Below, piece by piece: positions 54,641-63,763 of a stretch of 64,000 bases of DNA. This DNA is from Borrelia hispanica CRI (GTDB lineage: Bacteria > Spirochaetota > Spirochaetia > Borreliales > Borreliaceae), in contig NZ_AYOU01000163.1 in NCBI RefSeq assembly GCF_000500065.1, forward strand, positions 186,001-250,000. Reading direction: 5' to 3'. A program made the translations under genes and the position numbers. The stretch's first letter is position 1. Each line of letters opens with the position of its first letter. The notes beneath the pieces are model-generated. The model ran no database searches. It was not told where the DNA came from and saw nothing but the letters and a program-made list of their open reading frames with translations.

Positions 54641-56145
54641 TGGAAAAGTGGATAGGAATAGATCTTGGAACTACAAATACTGTAGTGTCTTATTTTGATG
54701 TTAATTCTAGAGTGATATTGAATGATAGAGGTGAGAGAATGACACCTTCTATTGTTTCTTTTACAGATTTTGGTGTTATTGTTGGTAGTGCTGCTAAACA
54801 TCAAATATTGGTAAATCCAGATAAAACTTTTTATAATTTTAAAGTCAATATGGGGACCGATGTTGTTTATCAAGTTGGTGATAATATATATAAGGCTGAA
54901 GATATTGCTTCTTATTTGTTATTGAATATTAAGATTAATGCTGAAAAATTTTTGGGTACTCCAGTAAACGATGCTGTTATAACAGTTCCTGCTTATTTTT
55001 CTGAAATTCAAAGAAGAGGTGTTGTTAGGGCTGCAGATATTGCAGGATTAAAATGTAGGGCAATACTTAATGAACCAACAGCAGCTGCTTTGTCTTATGC
55101 TTTTGAAAAACAAGTAGAAGGGTTATTTCTTGTATATGACCTTGGTGGTGGAACTTTTGATGTTACTCTTTTAGAGAGGCAAAATGATACTTATACTGTT
55201 CTTGCAATTAAAGGTGAAAATAGACTTGGTGGGAATGATTTTAATGAAGTTGTAGAAAAACATGTTTTAGCGAATTTTAAAGAGGAATATCCTGATATCA
55301 ATTTGGATGATATTGTACTTATTGAACAATTAAGAGAAAAAATTGAAGATGCTAAAAAAAATTTATCTACTATGGATGAAGTTAATATTGTATTGCCTTT
55401 TACTGATGGTAATCATTTAAATTATAAACTTACAAGAGATGAATTTAATTTGATGATTTGGGATTTTATAGATAAAACTATTAGTCTTACAAATGAATGT
55501 ATTGCAGATTCAGGTGTTGATCTTAAACATATTTTAAAGATAGTGCTCTCAGGAGGTTCAACTAGAATTCCTTTGGTTAAAGATAGATTGAAAGAAGTTT
55601 TTCCTGAGATTGAAGTTTTAGATTCGTTAAATCAAGATGAGGTTGTTGCAACTGGTGCTGCTATTCATGCTTTTAGTCTTGCAAATAATAATACTCTTAT
55701 TGATTTTAAAGATGTGACGCCTTATTCTCTTGGAATTGAAACTTGTAATGATGGATTTTTTACATTGATTAAGAAAAATACTTTATTACCAGTTTGTGAA
55801 AGACAAATATTTACAACAACTAATGATTATCAAGATGAGATTGAAATTCATGTGTTGCAAGGTGAATATAATAAGGCGTCCTTGAATTGTTCAATAAGTA
55901 GGTTTTTCTTTAGTAATATACAAAATGCTCTAAAAGGTGTACCAAAGATAGAGATACTTTTCAGGTTGGATGAGAGTGGTATTTTAAGTATTGCTGCAAG
56001 AGATTTAGATATTAATGTTTCTAAGTCAATTAAAATAAGAATGACAAGTGCTTCTTTTGATAATAATGAAAAGGAAGGTTTTCTGATTTCATCAGGAAAT
56101 ATTAAAGCTAAAGAGATATTAGAAGATAAAATTGAATTATTGTAA
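54640..56145 (+). CDS. Lidless DnaK-like Hsp70
   Basis: 501 residues from ATG 54640 (TTG 54637 is also in frame). The ATPase domain is complete: 'GIDLGTTNTVVSYFD', 'VPAYFSEIQRRGVVRAADIA', 'VYDLGGGTFDVTLLE' and 'IVLSGGSTRIPLV'. The beta substrate-binding domain (about 370-470) follows, but the C-terminal helical lid and EEVD-like tail of DnaK (about 635 residues) are absent. The protein corresponds to BB0264, the second Hsp70 of B. burgdorferi. No dnaJ or grpE is adjacent. It ends the long plus-strand run. Confidence 0.88.
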   Translation: MEKWIGIDLGTTNTVVSYFDVNSRVILNDRGERMTPSIVSFTDFGVIVGSAAKHQILVNPDKTFYNFKVNMGTDVVYQVGDNIYKAEDIASYLLLNIKINAEKFLGTPVNDAVITVPAYFSEIQRRGVVRAADIAGLKCRAILNEPTAAALSYAFEKQVEGLFLVYDLGGGTFDVTLLERQNDTYTVLAIKGENRLGGNDFNEVVEKHVLANFKEEYPDINLDDIVLIEQLREKIEDAKKNLSTMDEVNIVLPFTDGNHLNYKLTRDEFNLMIWDFIDKTISLTNECIADSGVDLKHILKIVLSGGSTRIPLVKDRLKEVFPEIEVLDSLNQDEVVATGAAIHAFSLANNNTLIDFKDVTPYSLGIETCNDGFFTLIKKNTLLPVCERQIFTTTNDYQDEIEIHVLQGEYNKASLNCSISRFFFSNIQNALKGVPKIEILFRLDESGILSIAARDLDINVSKSIKIRMTSASFDNNEKEGFLISSGNIKAKEILEDKIELL

Positions 56146-56177
56146 ATATTTTGCATTGAGGAATTAATTTAATTATT

Positions 56178-56681
56178 TTATAACTGATATATTATCTTAC
56201 CAATAATGTCGTTAATGTTTATAAATCCATATTCTCTAGAATCAAGAGAAACTTTTTTATTATCTCCTATTACTAAGTAATAATCCTTTGGAATGTATAT
56301 GCTTTCTAATTTTTGTAGATGTTCTTTATTTATATTGAAGTTTAGGTTATGTATAGATATTATATTTTGCTGTAATTTTATGAATTTTTCTCCTGGGATT
56401 GCAAAAATTTTTTTAACAGATATTTTTTTTGTTATAGGGTCCTTGATAAGTACTGTTTCATTTTTTTTAGGTTTGCTCCATAGTACAACATAGGTTTCTT
56501 TATTTTTTATTCTAATACCATAGGCTAGTTTATGATTTATTATCCAATTTTGATCTAAAATTGTTGGTAACATTGAAGAACCTTTAACTAAATGAAAAGA
56601 TAGTGACATTTTGATAATTGTTATTAATAATATAAAAGCCAATGCAACGGGCATTAATACCTGTTTGTGAATTTGCAACAT
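56178..56681 (-). CDS. lepB: Signal peptidase I (LepB)
   Basis: 167 residues, small for the family. It removes signal peptides on the periplasmic face. One N-terminal membrane helix (about 8-27), catalytic Ser36 in 'VKGSSMLPTI' (SxMxP), catalytic Lys90 in 'ISVKKIFAIPGEKF', and 'YLVIGDNKKVSLDSREYG' (box E) are present. Borrelia encode several LepB copies. It is convergent with the Hsp70 gene and divergent from the LysM-M23 gene across 69 bases. Confidence 0.9.
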   Translation of the reverse strand: MLQIHKQVLMPVALAFILLITIIKMSLSFHLVKGSSMLPTILDQNWIINHKLAYGIRIKNKETYVVLWSKPKKNETVLIKDPITKKISVKKIFAIPGEKFIKLQQNIISIHNLNFNINKEHLQKLESIYIPKDYYLVIGDNKKVSLDSREYGFININDIIGKIIYQL

Positions 56682-56712
56682 TTCTTAAATTTCCATTTGA
56701 GTTTTTATCGAA

Positions 56713-56740
56713 TTGAAATTTCTAGTGTATAGTATATAAT
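56713..56740 (+). promoter_or_regulatory. Predicted sigma-70 promoter of the LysM-M23 peptidase gene
   Basis: TTGAAA at 56713-56718 and TATAAT at 56735-56740 are spaced 16 bases; both are close to consensus. The initiation point would fall near 56746-56748, only a few bases before ATG 56751. The transcript would then be nearly leaderless, and the AGGG at 56741-56744 would lie at or before the 5' end. Confidence 0.6.
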
Positions 56741-56750
56741 AGGGCATAAT

Positions 56751-58019
56751 ATGATTATACCAAAAAAAGATCAGAATGTATTTAAGAGGAATAAAAATTT
56801 TTTGTTTAATAGGGCACTTAAGGGTGATTTTGAATTGAGAGATTTTGGTAATATTCGTAATTTTAATAAAAAAAAACGGAAAAGATGTTTTCGTTTTTTT
56901 AATATTTTTACAAAATTTTTTTATGTATTTAAATTGTTGTTTATAACTTTGTTTGGGCAGATTATGAGTGTTAATAATTATAAGTGTCGATCTTCTTATA
57001 AGAAGGTTACGTTTAAAATGGTTAATACTTATGATGTGAATTTGTCTTATAGTGTCATTTATAATTTTATTTTTAAAATTAATGTTTTAGTTTTTATCTT
57101 AATATTAATCTTTTATTTAAATATTTTTGCGTATTATGGTTCGTATGTTTTTTTAAACAAATTGAGTTTTCCCAAAGATTATTTTATTGATACTTTTTTA
57201 TATTATAGTGATCAAGATTTAAGTCAGATTAATAATTATTTCTTTGGTTTAGATGCAAACAATTATAATGCTACTACTATAAGGAAGCCTTTTGTTTTAA
57301 AGGTTGTTGAACATAAAATTAAGCCAGGAGAGACACTGTCTCATATTGCATCTAGGTATAATATTACTAGTGAGACTTTAATTTCTTATAATGATATTAA
57401 AGATGTAAGAAATATTAAACCCAATGTTATTATTAATGTTCCTAATATGAAGGGAATTCTTTACACTGTTGGGAAAAATGATTCCCTCTCATCAATCGCA
57501 AAAAAATATAAGATACCCAAAGTGGATATTCTTGATGCTAATAATCTTGATAATGAAGTTTTATCTTTAGGTCAGAAGTTGTTTGTTCCGGGTGGCAAGA
57601 TGTCTAAAGATTTACTTAGAAATGCTTTGGGTGAGACCTTTTTGTTTCCAACACGGGGGATTATTACATCAGGTTATGGTTATCGTCCTGATCCTTTTAC
57701 TAAAACTATTAGTTTTCATAATGGAATTGATATTGCCAATGTTGCTAATACACCTGTTGTTGCTACAAAGGAAGGTATTGTTGTAACAGCGGGATTTAGT
57801 GTTGGAGGATATGGGAAATATATTGTTATTGCTCATAATAATGGTTTTCAAACTCTTTATGCGCATTTAGGTTCTTTTGCAGTTAGAGTTGGGGATAGAG
57901 TATCTAGAGGACAAATGATAGGACGGATGGGAAGTACTGGATACAGTACGGGAAATCATTTACATTTTACTATTTTCAAAGATGGTAAAACGAGTAATCC
58001 TATGAAATATCTCAGATAA
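56751..58019 (+). CDS. Membrane-anchored LysM / M23 peptidoglycan endopeptidase
   Basis: 422 residues. A basic cytoplasmic N-terminus (1-100) and one membrane helix (about 108-130, FIFKINVLVFILILIFYL) place the rest in the periplasm. Two LysM domains (about 185-230 and 238-283: 'HKIKPGETLSHIASRYNI', 'YTVGKNDSLSSIAKKYKI') bind peptidoglycan. A C-terminal M23 domain has 'GYGYRPDPFTKTISFHNGID' (zinc ligand His and Asp) and 'GNHLHFTIF' (HxH). It probably cleaves cross-links for growth or flagellar passage. BB0262 by order. Confidence 0.9.
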   Translation: MIIPKKDQNVFKRNKNFLFNRALKGDFELRDFGNIRNFNKKKRKRCFRFFNIFTKFFYVFKLLFITLFGQIMSVNNYKCRSSYKKVTFKMVNTYDVNLSYSVIYNFIFKINVLVFILILIFYLNIFAYYGSYVFLNKLSFPKDYFIDTFLYYSDQDLSQINNYFFGLDANNYNATTIRKPFVLKVVEHKIKPGETLSHIASRYNITSETLISYNDIKDVRNIKPNVIINVPNMKGILYTVGKNDSLSSIAKKYKIPKVDILDANNLDNEVLSLGQKLFVPGGKMSKDLLRNALGETFLFPTRGIITSGYGYRPDPFTKTISFHNGIDIANVANTPVVATKEGIVVTAGFSVGGYGKYIVIAHNNGFQTLYAHLGSFAVRVGDRVSRGQMIGRMGSTGYSTGNHLHFTIFKDGKTSNPMKYLR

Positions 58020-58020
58020 T

Positions 58021-59424
58021 CTATATGTATTTTGATATGTCCAATGTTCTCAGTATTTGTGTGAGTTTTTTTCCTTCTATTAGATCAATTAATCTTCCTT
58101 CAATAATTTGTTTGGCCTTTTCAGAAAATGTTGCTGGTGCAATACATAGTCCTTTAATTTTATTTTCTTTGGTTTTTGAAATTAGATCTTTTAAGAATAG
58201 TTCTCCAAAATTTTTTTGATCCGTTCTTACAAATCGTACCAGTATATTTTCTTCCCATTGGTTGTTTGAAAGTTGAAAGTTTATATCTATAAATTGCGAT
58301 GTTATTTCATTTATCTTTTTGTCTCTCACTTGAAATTTATTTTTATATAACTTAAGGATGATTGCACTAGCTAGGTTATCAAATTTTTCTTTTGGACTCT
58401 TAAGGTATATTCTTAGTGCTAAGTTTTCATTTAGTTTTTTACTAAATTCTAGTTTTTCAGCAATTTTTTGATAGTGTGGGTCAATTCTTTCAACCTGGGT
58501 AAATGCTTCGGTTGCTTTTTTGTAATTTTCATGTTCTATGTAAAGTTCTCCTAGTTTGTAAAAAAGTTTAAGGGATATTTTTGTGGGTAAATCAGGTTTG
58601 ATTTTTATCATTTCTTTAATATTATCTTCTAATTTTACCAAGTTGTGATTTTTTGCATTAATTTCAGATTCAATTAAAAGAGCTTCATATATCATCCCAT
58701 CTTTGCTTTTGATTTTGTTTGCAATATCAAGTGCAAGTTGATCTTGGTTTAATTGGGATAGAGATTGAGCATATGCAAGTAGAGCATTTACATCATTTTG
58801 TATATGTTTTTTTATATTGTGAAATATTCCTACAGCTTTAGTATAATTCCCCGTATAAAAAAGAGTCATCCCTATGTATTTTAAAACATCATTGTTGCTT
58901 TTATCAAATTGATATATCTTTGTAAGATAGTGAAGTGCTTCTTTATAATGTGCATTTTTAAGAAATGCTATTCCAAGATAATAATTTGCATCTACATCGT
59001 CTTTTTTTAGGCTATATGCTTTTTTAAGAAGTCCTAATGCTTCTAAATTAAAATTTCTCTCAAGATTATAAAACCCATAACTTAAGAATACTTTAAAGGA
59101 ATCGATATTCTTATTTGTAGGATTTTCTTCTATAAGTTGACATAATTTTCTGGCGTATTTAAGTCCATTTTCAAAATCTTTATTAGCGTAATAATAATCA
59201 TTTAAAGTTTGTAAAGCCCCTACTTCATTTGGGTTTGTTTTTAGTATATTTATAGCTTTTGAGATCAATTTTTTCGTCTTGCGAAATGTTTTGTGATGTT
59301 TACCTTTTGTTCTTATTTTTGTATTTAATACTGCAATTCTGAATAGTATAAATACCAAAACAGATATTGCTGTTGAGGACAGTATTATGAATAATGGCAA
59401 CACTTTAACTTCTCCTAAAATCAT
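58021..59424 (-). CDS. TPR protein with C-terminal Mrr-like domain
   Basis: 467 residues. An N-terminal membrane helix (about 8-28) is followed by about six TPR units (50-330; for example 'VDANYYLGIAFLKNAHYKEA', 'LYIEHENYKKATEAFTQVER'). The last 115 residues are not TPR. 'IKGLCIAPATFSEKAKQIIE' and 'GRLIDLIEGKKLTQIL' look like the end of an Mrr/PD-(D/E)xK nuclease-like domain ('A..S..A......I.LI.G..L..IL'). The usual catalytic Q-x-K position reads 'VRFVRT', so activity is doubtful. Stop lies one base from the convergent M23 gene. Confidence 0.75.
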   Translation of the reverse strand: MILGEVKVLPLFIILSSTAISVLVFILFRIAVLNTKIRTKGKHHKTFRKTKKLISKAINILKTNPNEVGALQTLNDYYYANKDFENGLKYARKLCQLIEENPTNKNIDSFKVFLSYGFYNLERNFNLEALGLLKKAYSLKKDDVDANYYLGIAFLKNAHYKEALHYLTKIYQFDKSNNDVLKYIGMTLFYTGNYTKAVGIFHNIKKHIQNDVNALLAYAQSLSQLNQDQLALDIANKIKSKDGMIYEALLIESEINAKNHNLVKLEDNIKEMIKIKPDLPTKISLKLFYKLGELYIEHENYKKATEAFTQVERIDPHYQKIAEKLEFSKKLNENLALRIYLKSPKEKFDNLASAIILKLYKNKFQVRDKKINEITSQFIDINFQLSNNQWEENILVRFVRTDQKNFGELFLKDLISKTKENKIKGLCIAPATFSEKAKQIIEGRLIDLIEGKKLTQILRTLDISKYI

Positions 59425-59594
59425 ATATTAGTAATATTACATAAACAGTAATTATAGCTTTAAATATAACATGGTTTCTTTTAAATAAAAGCATATACAT
59501 AAGTTGAATATGATATTAATTATATTATATTATTGTTATAGTTAATTATATATATAAATTTGTTTTTTATAAAAGAACAAAGAGGTTGGAATTT

Positions 59595-60806
59595 TTGAAA
59601 GGTTTTTTAGGCATAAGGCTTTCTAGTAATGAATATTTTTCAGTTTTAAGCTTGGATGATACTTCTGTAAAGAAGATGGTATTGGGTAAGCTTGCAGATG
59701 AGACCAATATAAAATTGGATTTTTATGTTAGTGAATATGAAAATTTTTCTAATCCCATTATTATTGGATCTTTTTTCTTAGATAATCTTAAGAAAGATAG
59801 TTTGAATGTAAATATTTATTTCAAAATAGATTCTACGATGCTTTATGTTTATGGCGAGTGTGATGGAATTACTAATAAAACCAAGTTTGATTTAAGTTTA
59901 ATGAGTCTTTCTATTAAGTCAAATGAAGTTAATGGTGATTCTTTAAATAGTGGTAAAGTGGATGATTTGCCTATTGATTTTAAAGATACAAATCTAAAGG
60001 AGAGTTTTGACAGTATTGTTGAAGAAAAGCAAGATGAGTCTTTAGATTTTAATTTAAATGATGTTAATGATTTATCTAATTCTAAGGATTTGCCTTTAAA
60101 TAAAGATCTTCTTAGTAAAGAGAATGATTTGGATTTAGTAGTGGATTCTTTAAATTTAACTAATGATATTAATGAACATGTATTGTTAAGTGAAGAAAGT
60201 AAAGAGTTAGATTCTGGGTCTAATTTAGATTTAGAAAATTTGGATTTCGTCCTTACAAGGGATAAAGTGGAAAATAATCCTAGTGAAGAAACAGAAGTTG
60301 CACATGTACTTGATGACATTGATCAATATTCTGTAAATCAAGGTGTTTCTGATTTGGATAAGTTTTCTATTGATGTTAATGAGAGGGATGATGTTTTTGA
60401 TAGTTCTGATAATGATGTAAAATCAGTTAAAGATAAAGATGATAATTCTAGTAGTTTTAATGTTTATGTTATCCAAAATTCTTATTCTGATGATTTGAGT
60501 GTTGAAGATATTATTGCGGATGTTAGTAAAAATTTAGATGATTTTGAATTTGATGATGGTGTTTTGGATTTAGGTAAAGACAATTTTACTGTGGATGTTG
60601 AAGAGCCTAAATTGGATTTTGATTTAAAAGAAGATCGTATTCAAACTTCTATGCTTTATTTAAGTCTTGTTTCTTTATTTCTTTTGATATTTTTTTCATT
60701 GTTTTTGATTTTTTCTAAAATATTAAATCCTAAAAATTTTACAATTTCTTATTGTTCTTTTTATAAAGAAGAAAAAATTACTAGATGTGAAAAAAGTAAT
60801 GTTTAA
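59595..60806 (+). CDS. Acidic C-tail-anchored membrane protein (BB0260-like)
   Basis: 403 residues from the second TTG at 59595; the TTG at 59586 abuts AAAGAGG without a spacer. The N-terminal 100 residues form a small beta-rich domain ('IKLDFYVSEYENFSNPIIIG'). Residues 100-350 are extremely acidic and Ser/Asp/Leu/Asn rich ('LDLVVDSLNLTNDINEHVLL'). A C-terminal membrane helix (about 354-377, YLSLVSLFLLIFFSLFLIF) ends in a basic tail. It overlaps the transglycosylase gene by 20 bases. Function unknown. Confidence 0.6.
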   Translation: MKGFLGIRLSSNEYFSVLSLDDTSVKKMVLGKLADETNIKLDFYVSEYENFSNPIIIGSFFLDNLKKDSLNVNIYFKIDSTMLYVYGECDGITNKTKFDLSLMSLSIKSNEVNGDSLNSGKVDDLPIDFKDTNLKESFDSIVEEKQDESLDFNLNDVNDLSNSKDLPLNKDLLSKENDLDLVVDSLNLTNDINEHVLLSEESKELDSGSNLDLENLDFVLTRDKVENNPSEETEVAHVLDDIDQYSVNQGVSDLDKFSIDVNERDDVFDSSDNDVKSVKDKDDNSSSFNVYVIQNSYSDDLSVEDIIADVSKNLDDFEFDDGVLDLGKDNFTVDVEEPKLDFDLKEDRIQTSMLYLSLVSLFLLIFFSLFLIFSKILNPKNFTISYCSFYKEEKITRCEKSNV

Positions 60807-62937
60807 GAAAATTGTTTATTTGTTTTTATTGAATTTATTATCTTGTTCATTTGTAAAAGAATCTTTAAGTAGCAATATTTTAAAAAAAAATGTCAATAAT
60901 TTTGATTTAAACCATTTAAATTGGTTGTGGAATTTTGACTATGTAGGACAAAATTTTGATAAATATTTTGGTATAGATTCAGATTCTTATGTGTATGTTG
61001 CTTATCTTTTCAAAAAAATAGGATATGATGAAAAATTTAGGGAATATATGCACAAAGCAATAAATAGTAATAATAATATTGCATCTCAATTTGCTGGTGT
61101 AAAACTTCTTGAATATTATAATTCTAGAAGGGAATATTATGAGGCAGAACTTGTTGGTCGAAAACTTTATAACAAATATAATGATAATAAATTAATTATA
61201 TTGGGATATTTTAAAAGTCTTTATTGGCAGAAAAAGAATAATGAAGCCCTTTTAGTTTTAAACAAGCTAGAAAAAATGGATTTCATACAGGCACAAGAAA
61301 ATGAAAATCTTTTATTTAAAGCAGTGCTTTATTTTAATATTTCTGATATTAATACATCATTAATTTATTTCAAAAAATTGTTTGAGAATTTGCCGGCAGA
61401 ATATTTACATGTAAGGGCTCATGATTATTTTGTTCTTGAAGGGAAAGATAATCTTTTAAATTCAAGTTTTTTAAGTCTTGTTAAATTTAAAGCTTTGGTT
61501 GCTAATGGTGATTTTAAAGGTGCTATTAATATATTAAATGATAGTTTTAAGAAGTATTATAATAATTTTGTTTTTTTAAATGATGTTTATAAAGCTTTTG
61601 TGAGTTTAGGTTATATTAATAAGGCATTATCTTTTTTTAGTAGTTTAGATAGTGTTTATAAAGATTATTATTTGGGGCTCATTAATTTAAAATTAAAGAA
61701 AGATGTGGGTTTTATGACAATACTTAAATATTTGGAAGATTCTTCTATTGCAAATGAACCTTATAGATTAGAAATGCTTAATGAAATTTTTAGAAATTTC
61801 ATATTTATGAAAAATACAAGAAATTATTTTTCTAAAAACATAGCTAATTTTTATACAAGTAAGGATAAGGGTAATTTTGGTTTTATTAGAGTATTAGATG
61901 AGTATATCTTAGAATCCGTGCAACTTGGAGATTATGATAATTTATATTTACTATATTATAATGGTCAAAATGTCATTGACAATGCTGTTTTAGCAAGGCT
62001 TGCTTTTCTTAATGCTAGACTTATACATCACAAATTTGTTAAATCTCAGTCAGTAGATGAGTATAGAGAGCTTTTGCGTTCTGCTATTAAATATGATCAA
62101 ATATCTTATGCATCGTTTATGAGTAAGTATTTGCTTGATCAAAATATTAATGATTTTTTTGAAAATGCTTTGGATATAAATTATGATCAGTCTGATTATG
62201 AAAGGTTTTTGGAAGGGTTTTTAAAATTTAATTTGCATTCTTATGTTAGTGTGTTTGTTGCCAATGATTTTAAGAATGGTTATAGATTTTCTCCTAATTT
62301 TTACCGTAATCTTTACGATGAATTTGTGAAACATGAATATTATTATGAATCCATACTTGCTATTAATTACCTTGTAAGGCAAGATTTTTCGGCTTTAAAT
62401 AAAGATGATTATAAGCGTCTCTATCCATGTTTATACACTGCTTTAATTAAATATTGGTCAGGGAAAAGGGAACTTGAGCCGAGTCTTGTATTTTCTTTAA
62501 TAAAAGCTGAGAGTAGTTTTAAAAGAGATGCTGTATCTAAACCTGGTGCTATTGGGCTTATGCAAATTATGCCTGCAACGTCAGCTGATGTGTCTAGAGA
62601 AATTAAATATTATAAATACTATCCTTATGATTTGAAACAACCAAAAGATAATGTTATTATTGGAACTCATTATTTACGTAAAAGAATAGAAATGTTAGAA
62701 GATGTGTATAAAGCCCTTGCATCTTATAATGGTGGTATTGGAAATGTTAGAAAATGGGAAAAAGATTATGGGCATTTACCAAAAGAAATTTTTATCGAAG
62801 CTATTCCTTTTGGACAAACTAGGAATTATATTAAAAAAATATTAGTTTATTCTGTATTATATGATGCTTTATATGAAAGAAAGGGAATGGATTTTATTAT
62901 AGAGTATATTATGGGTAAATTTTCTAAGCGTTTTTAG
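60787..62937 (+). CDS. Soluble lytic transglycosylase (SLT) lipoprotein
   Basis: 716 residues from GTG 60787 (712 from ATG 60799). The leader ends in LLNLLSC, a lipobox, so the protein is probably a periplasmic lipoprotein. A helical superhelix (about 30-560) resembles the Slt70 U-domain. The C-terminal SLT domain has catalytic Glu575 in 'SLIKAESSFKRDAVSKPGAI', 'GLMQIMPATSADVSREI' and 'LASYNGGIGNVRKWEK'. It cleaves glycan strands without water, forming anhydroMurNAc. It probably acts with the LysM-M23 protein. BB0259 by order. Confidence 0.9.
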   Translation: MKKVMFKKIVYLFLLNLLSCSFVKESLSSNILKKNVNNFDLNHLNWLWNFDYVGQNFDKYFGIDSDSYVYVAYLFKKIGYDEKFREYMHKAINSNNNIASQFAGVKLLEYYNSRREYYEAELVGRKLYNKYNDNKLIILGYFKSLYWQKKNNEALLVLNKLEKMDFIQAQENENLLFKAVLYFNISDINTSLIYFKKLFENLPAEYLHVRAHDYFVLEGKDNLLNSSFLSLVKFKALVANGDFKGAINILNDSFKKYYNNFVFLNDVYKAFVSLGYINKALSFFSSLDSVYKDYYLGLINLKLKKDVGFMTILKYLEDSSIANEPYRLEMLNEIFRNFIFMKNTRNYFSKNIANFYTSKDKGNFGFIRVLDEYILESVQLGDYDNLYLLYYNGQNVIDNAVLARLAFLNARLIHHKFVKSQSVDEYRELLRSAIKYDQISYASFMSKYLLDQNINDFFENALDINYDQSDYERFLEGFLKFNLHSYVSVFVANDFKNGYRFSPNFYRNLYDEFVKHEYYYESILAINYLVRQDFSALNKDDYKRLYPCLYTALIKYWSGKRELEPSLVFSLIKAESSFKRDAVSKPGAIGLMQIMPATSADVSREIKYYKYYPYDLKQPKDNVIIGTHYLRKRIEMLEDVYKALASYNGGIGNVRKWEKDYGHLPKEIFIEAIPFGQTRNYIKKILVYSVLYDALYERKGMDFIIEYIMGKFSKRF

Positions 62938-62950
62938 GTTGTGAAGTTAG

Positions 62951-63751
62951 ATGGAAAATATTTTAAGAGTTGTTATTTTAGGTTTTGTTCAAGGAATTTC
63001 TGAATTTTTGCCTATATCTAGTTCAGGGCATTTGTTACTTTTAAAAAAATTTATGAACATTGATCTTCCAATTGTATTTGATATTTATTTGCATTTTGCA
63101 ACAGTTTTAGTTGTAATAATTTATTATCGAAGACGAATATTAGATCTTGTAATGGTTTTTATAAAATTTATTTTAAGAAAACCAAAAATGACAGAATTAG
63201 ATACTTCAAATTTAAGCTTGATATTACTTATATTAATAATCACATTTTTTACGGCATTAATTGGAATTTTGATAGAAAAATTCAAGGTATTATTTACTTT
63301 TAAGTTAGTTTTATTTAATTTTATTGTGACAAGTATTTTATTATTTTTGCTTGAATTTAGAATTAGAATTTTTAATTCTAAAAAAAATATTTTTTTTTCA
63401 GGATTATTAATTGGGATTATGCAGGGGATTGGAGCTATGCCGGGTATTTCTCGTTCAGGAATTACGATTTTTGCGTCGACTTTGCTTGGGTTTAGTAGGA
63501 CAAAATCTCTTGAAATCTCTTTTTTATCTTTAATTCCTATTGTTTTTGGGAGTTTATTTTTAAAGTATAATGACCTATTTAAGTCTGATATGATTTTTAA
63601 TATTTTTGAGATAAATTTGGGAGCAATTTTTGCTTTTGTATTTGGGCTATTTTCAATTAGTTTGTTTGTTAAGATGCTTAAGAATAGTAAACTGTATTAT
63701 TTTTCAATTTATTTAGTTGCAATTGTGAGTTTAACTTATTTGCTTGTTTGA
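62951..63751 (+). CDS. uppP: Undecaprenyl-diphosphatase UppP (BacA)
   Basis: 266 residues with about eight membrane helices. It recycles undecaprenyl diphosphate to the carrier lipid. '[20 protein letters not shown]' (catalytic Glu and PxSSxGH) and '[20 protein letters not shown]' (second motif with Arg) are intact. It follows the transglycosylase gene by 13 bases. Together with mraY, murF and ftsW in the same window it completes the lipid-carrier cycle. Confidence 0.95.
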   Translation: MENILRVVILGFVQGISEFLPISSSGHLLLLKKFMNIDLPIVFDIYLHFATVLVVIIYYRRRILDLVMVFIKFILRKPKMTELDTSNLSLILLILIITFFTALIGILIEKFKVLFTFKLVLFNFIVTSILLFLLEFRIRIFNSKKNIFFSGLLIGIMQGIGAMPGISRSGITIFASTLLGFSRTKSLEISFLSLIPIVFGSLFLKYNDLFKSDMIFNIFEINLGAIFAFVFGLFSISLFVKMLKNSKLYYFSIYLVAIVSLTYLLV

Positions 63752-63763
63752 TGTTAGTAGAAT

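Noticed and set aside
59849-60319. 156-residue minus-strand frame in the acidic membrane protein gene
   Set aside because: Its Ser/Leu/Lys composition is simply the complement of the Asp/Asn/Leu-rich coding strand. No start signals are seen.
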